From: an uncultured Paracoccaceae bacterium
GTDB lineage: Bacteria > Pseudomonadota > Alphaproteobacteria > Rhodobacterales > Rhodobacteraceae
Direction: 5' to 3'
Assembly: GCA_937138255.1 (NCBI GenBank)
Contig: CAKZOU010000026.1
Location: 1-42,514, forward strand
DNA: 42,514 bases
Shown here: piece by piece, positions 42,412 to 42,514 of the stretch
Position numbering within the stretch: the stretch's first letter is position 1
Layout of the letters: each line of letters opens with the position of its first letter
Notes under the pieces: generated by a model
Told to the model about the DNA's origin: nothing
Seen by the model: the letters and a program-made list of their open reading frames with translations, nothing else
The model's database searches: none
Translations under genes and position numbers: made by a program

Positions 42412-42448
42412 GCGGTCCCAGAAGCGGTCCCAAAAATGGTCCCGCAAG
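42412..42448. repeat. Right set of three 12-bp iterons
   Basis: GGTCCC occurs at 42414, 42426 and 42438, exactly 12 bp apart, within units GCGGTCCCAGAA, GCGGTCCCAAAA and ATGGTCCCGCAA. The first 19 bases match the left set at 37955 with one change. They end about 45 bp inside the right att-like repeat. Integrase arm sites are the likeliest reading; plasmid-type replication iterons are an alternative with no Rep gene in sight. Confidence 0.6.
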
Positions 42449-42490
42449 AGCCAATACCCTAAGTTTCCTTAGGTTTCTTCAGCTTATCTG

Positions 42491-42514
42491 AGGGGAAATG
42501 GTGCCCAGGAGAGG
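42491..42514. repeat. Right copy of the 24-bp direct repeat (attR-like)
   Basis: Identical over 24 bases to 37869-37892 and cut by the window end, so it may be longer. It reads as the reverse complement of a tRNA 3' end; the intact tRNA gene, on the minus strand, would lie just beyond the window. A palindrome CCTAAG-N4-CTTAGG sits about 20 bp to its left. Confidence 0.75.

Noticed and set aside
42412-42448. CRISPR array
   Set aside because: Repeats are 12 bp units directly abutting, with no spacers and no cas genes.

Overview
The window looks like chromosomal DNA of an alphaproteobacterium of the Rhodobacteraceae (roseobacter/paracoccus type). This rests on high G+C, the rnd-lptC-lptA-lptB-hpf-ptsN order, two TRAP transporter systems, an RpiR regulator, and a photolyase/DUF2256/SOUL set typical of photo-oxidative stress regulons in this family. 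The assignment is an inference; no rRNA or complete tRNA is present.

Layout. (1) 1-5293: an exported protein of unknown function, radC, and dnaK-dnaJ with a likely dnaK promoter and a hairpin between the two genes. (2) 5294-16406: a surface polysaccharide locus. It has a KpsM-like ABC-2 permease on the minus strand, then a tightly packed plus-strand run: PAP phosphatase (cysQ), a kdsB-like CMP-sugar synthetase, a GT2 glycosyltransferase, galU, galE, a GT-B glycosyltransferase, a GT2-like protein, a GT14 branching enzyme and an unusual two-part sulfotransferase. Together they suggest a sulfated, Kdo-containing capsule or exopolysaccharide, with CysQ clearing the PAP left by the sulfotransferase. 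(3) 16394-20184: minus-strand rnd, LPS-transport genes lptC/A/B, hpf and ptsN. (4) 20291-27984: a minus-strand catabolic operon with an N-formylglutamate amidohydrolase-like enzyme, a DctQMP TRAP transporter, a glutamine-synthetase-like ligase, an aldehyde dehydrogenase and an iron alcohol dehydrogenase. The set fits import and gamma-glutamyl-protected oxidation of an amino alcohol or amine. (5) A divergent rpiR regulator with a clear operator-like palindrome. (6) 28955-33617: a TAXI-type TRAP system (binding protein, DUF1850, fused permease) and a class V PLP enzyme. (7) 33857-37753: a lone glycosyltransferase, a rhodanese-like exported protein, a GMC oxidoreductase and a cupin.

(8) 37869-42514 is the most interesting part. 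A 24-bp direct repeat, partly the 3' end of a tRNA gene, flanks about 4.6 kb. Just inside each end are 12-bp iterons (GGTCCC core) that look like integrase arm sites, but no integrase is present. The cargo is photolyase, a DCC-family (DUF393) protein, DUF2256, an SDR, a 54-aa Cys-containing protein and a SOUL heme-binding protein. Three transcription units are preceded by nearly identical promoter-like elements (TGAWCS, 15-16 nt, CGTATY), which resemble sites of the RpoE/ChrR singlet-oxygen sigma factor. I read it as a small tRNA-integrated photo-oxidative-stress cassette. Next to its left end lies a decayed C-terminal fragment of a GMC oxidoreductase related to the intact one about 2 kb away.
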